Positions 42,821-45,513 of a stretch of 45,513 nucleotides of DNA are shown here, piece by piece (the first letter of the stretch is position 1; each line of letters opens with the position of its first letter). The DNA comes from Rhodospirillaceae bacterium (GTDB taxonomy: Bacteria; Pseudomonadota; Alphaproteobacteria; SMXQ01). The DNA is taken from contig CANJIM010000018.1 in NCBI GenBank assembly GCA_947474495.1, forward strand, positions 1-45,513, read 5' to 3'. The notes beneath the pieces were generated by a model, which saw only the letters and a list, made by a program, of their open reading frames with translations, was not told the origin of the DNA and did no database searches. The position numbers and the translations under genes are program-made.

Positions 42821-43159
42821 TTACGCGACGGCCGTCGCGACGCCCTTCTGCTGGAACAGTTCGGTCAGCTCGCCCGAAGCGAACATCTCGCGGATGATGT
42901 CGCAGCCGCCGACGAATTCGCCCTTCACGTAGAGCTGCGGAATGGTCGGCCAGCTCGAGAACTGCTTGATGCCCTCGCGGACGCCGGGGTCGGTCAGCAC
43001 GTCGACGCCCTTGAACTTCACGCCCGAGCGCGACAGCACTTCGACCACGGCGGCGGAGAAGCCGCATTGCGGGAAGACCGGCGTGCCCTTCATGTAGAGC
43101 ACCACGTCGTTGGCGGAGATGTCGCTGCGGATCTGGTCGAAGACCGGGTTCTCGCTCAT
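42821..43159 (-). CDS. grxD: monothiol glutaredoxin Grx4 family
   Basis: A 112-residue CGFS glutaredoxin; Cys32 lies in PQCGFSAAVVE, and glutathione-binding WPTIPQLYVKGEFVGGCDI follows. It carries a 2Fe-2S cluster with BolA partners and delivers clusters. SD AAAGG precedes the ATG. bolA lies 57 bases upstream in the same unit, consistent with a GrxD-BolA complex. Confidence 0.96.
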   Translation of the reverse strand: MSENPVFDQIRSDISANDVVLYMKGTPVFPQCGFSAAVVEVLSRSGVKFKGVDVLTDPGVREGIKQFSSWPTIPQLYVKGEFVGGCDIIREMFASGELTELFQQKGVATAVA

Positions 43160-43216
43160 GGCTCGTTTCCTTTGTTCGCGCGGCTGAGGGCCGCGAAAAA
43201 ATTTACTCGGCGCCAG

Positions 43217-43450
43217 TTACTCGGCAACTGTCGTTTGCAGCATCAGGGCGTGCAGTTCGTTGCCCATGCGGCCCTTGAGCGCCGCATAGACCATTTGATG
43301 CTGCTGCACGCGGGTCTTGCCCTTGAAGGCGGCGGACGTCACGTGGGCGGCGTAATGATCGCCATCGCCGCGCAGGTCCTCGATGGTGACCTCGGCGCCG
43401 GGGATGCCTTCCTTGATCAAGGTCTCGATCTGGACGGGGTCCATCGCCAT
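43217..43450 (-). CDS. BolA/IbaG family iron-sulfur partner
   Basis: A 77-residue BolA protein: IEDLRGDGDHYAAHVTSAAFKGKTRVQQHQMVYAALKGRMG, including the conserved His that can ligate the shared cluster. Start ATG at 43450 follows SD GAGAG. It is placed between purL and grxD, as is usual in alphaproteobacteria. Confidence 0.93.
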   Translation of the reverse strand: MAMDPVQIETLIKEGIPGAEVTIEDLRGDGDHYAAHVTSAAFKGKTRVQQHQMVYAALKGRMGNELHALMLQTTVAE

Positions 43451-43481
43451 CGCGGCTACTCTCTCTTGCTTACTCGGCTCG

Positions 43482-45513
<2,032 letters not shown>

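Overview
The window is GC-rich chromosomal DNA from an alphaproteobacterium. The clearest signs are the gene orders gltX-cysS-cimA-trmJ and purL-bolA-grxD, a class II DAHP synthase, the CcrM-age style of compact convergent gene pairs, and alphaproteobacterial versions of GltX, YciB and a TctC binding protein. A Rhodospirillales-like lineage is plausible but I cannot fix the genus. No insertion sequence, prophage, CRISPR array or plasmid feature was seen.

Layout. 0-3.8 kb: a small secreted protein, then the most remarkable gene of the window, a 718-residue flagellin whose surface-exposed middle has been replaced by an adhesin-type repeat plus a complete subtilisin-family (S8) serine protease with intact Asp/His/Asn/Ser residues; it is followed by an amidohydrolase. 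4-9.4 kb: a 3-hydroxyisobutyrate dehydrogenase-like enzyme, YciB, a second amidohydrolase paralogous to the first, a tiny membrane protein, an orphan Crp/Fnr regulator, an orphan ECF sigma factor and tRNA-Val(CAC) with a good promoter. 9.5-16.7 kb: a DUF3108 protein, phosphoglycolate phosphatase, GlmU-GlmS (UDP-GlcNAc synthesis) with an ABM-domain protein, and an orphan membrane histidine kinase. 16.7-25 kb: accessory catabolic genes (dienelactone-hydrolase-like protein, succinate-semialdehyde dehydrogenase, alpha/beta hydrolase, CDGSH protein, RidA, Rieske oxygenase, two-module VOC protein, acetamidase/formamidase, AraC regulator). The Rieske and amidase genes share a near-identical 18-bp palindromic site, suggesting one regulon. 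25-28.9 kb: two small hypothetical proteins, glutathione reductase and class II DAHP synthase. 28.9-38.2 kb: housekeeping run pncB-nadE-gltX-cysS-cimA-trmJ, then a convergent membrane protein and rpsD with a structured leader. 38.3-41.4 kb: two overlapping secreted proteins, a TctC-type solute-binding protein with a tandem repeat upstream, and an HxlR regulator. 41.6-45.5 kb: a flavodoxin-type quinone reductase and DoxX protein divergent from HxlR with a repeated palindrome between them, then grxD, bolA and purL (the last cut by the window edge).

Together: mostly core metabolism, interrupted by a catabolic island for an unidentified aromatic or amide substrate, and by an isolated gene that appears to encode a proteolytic flagellar filament subunit. 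The flagellin-protease fusion is the best candidate for an undescribed system here. Functions are assigned from motifs read in the translations; no database search was possible.
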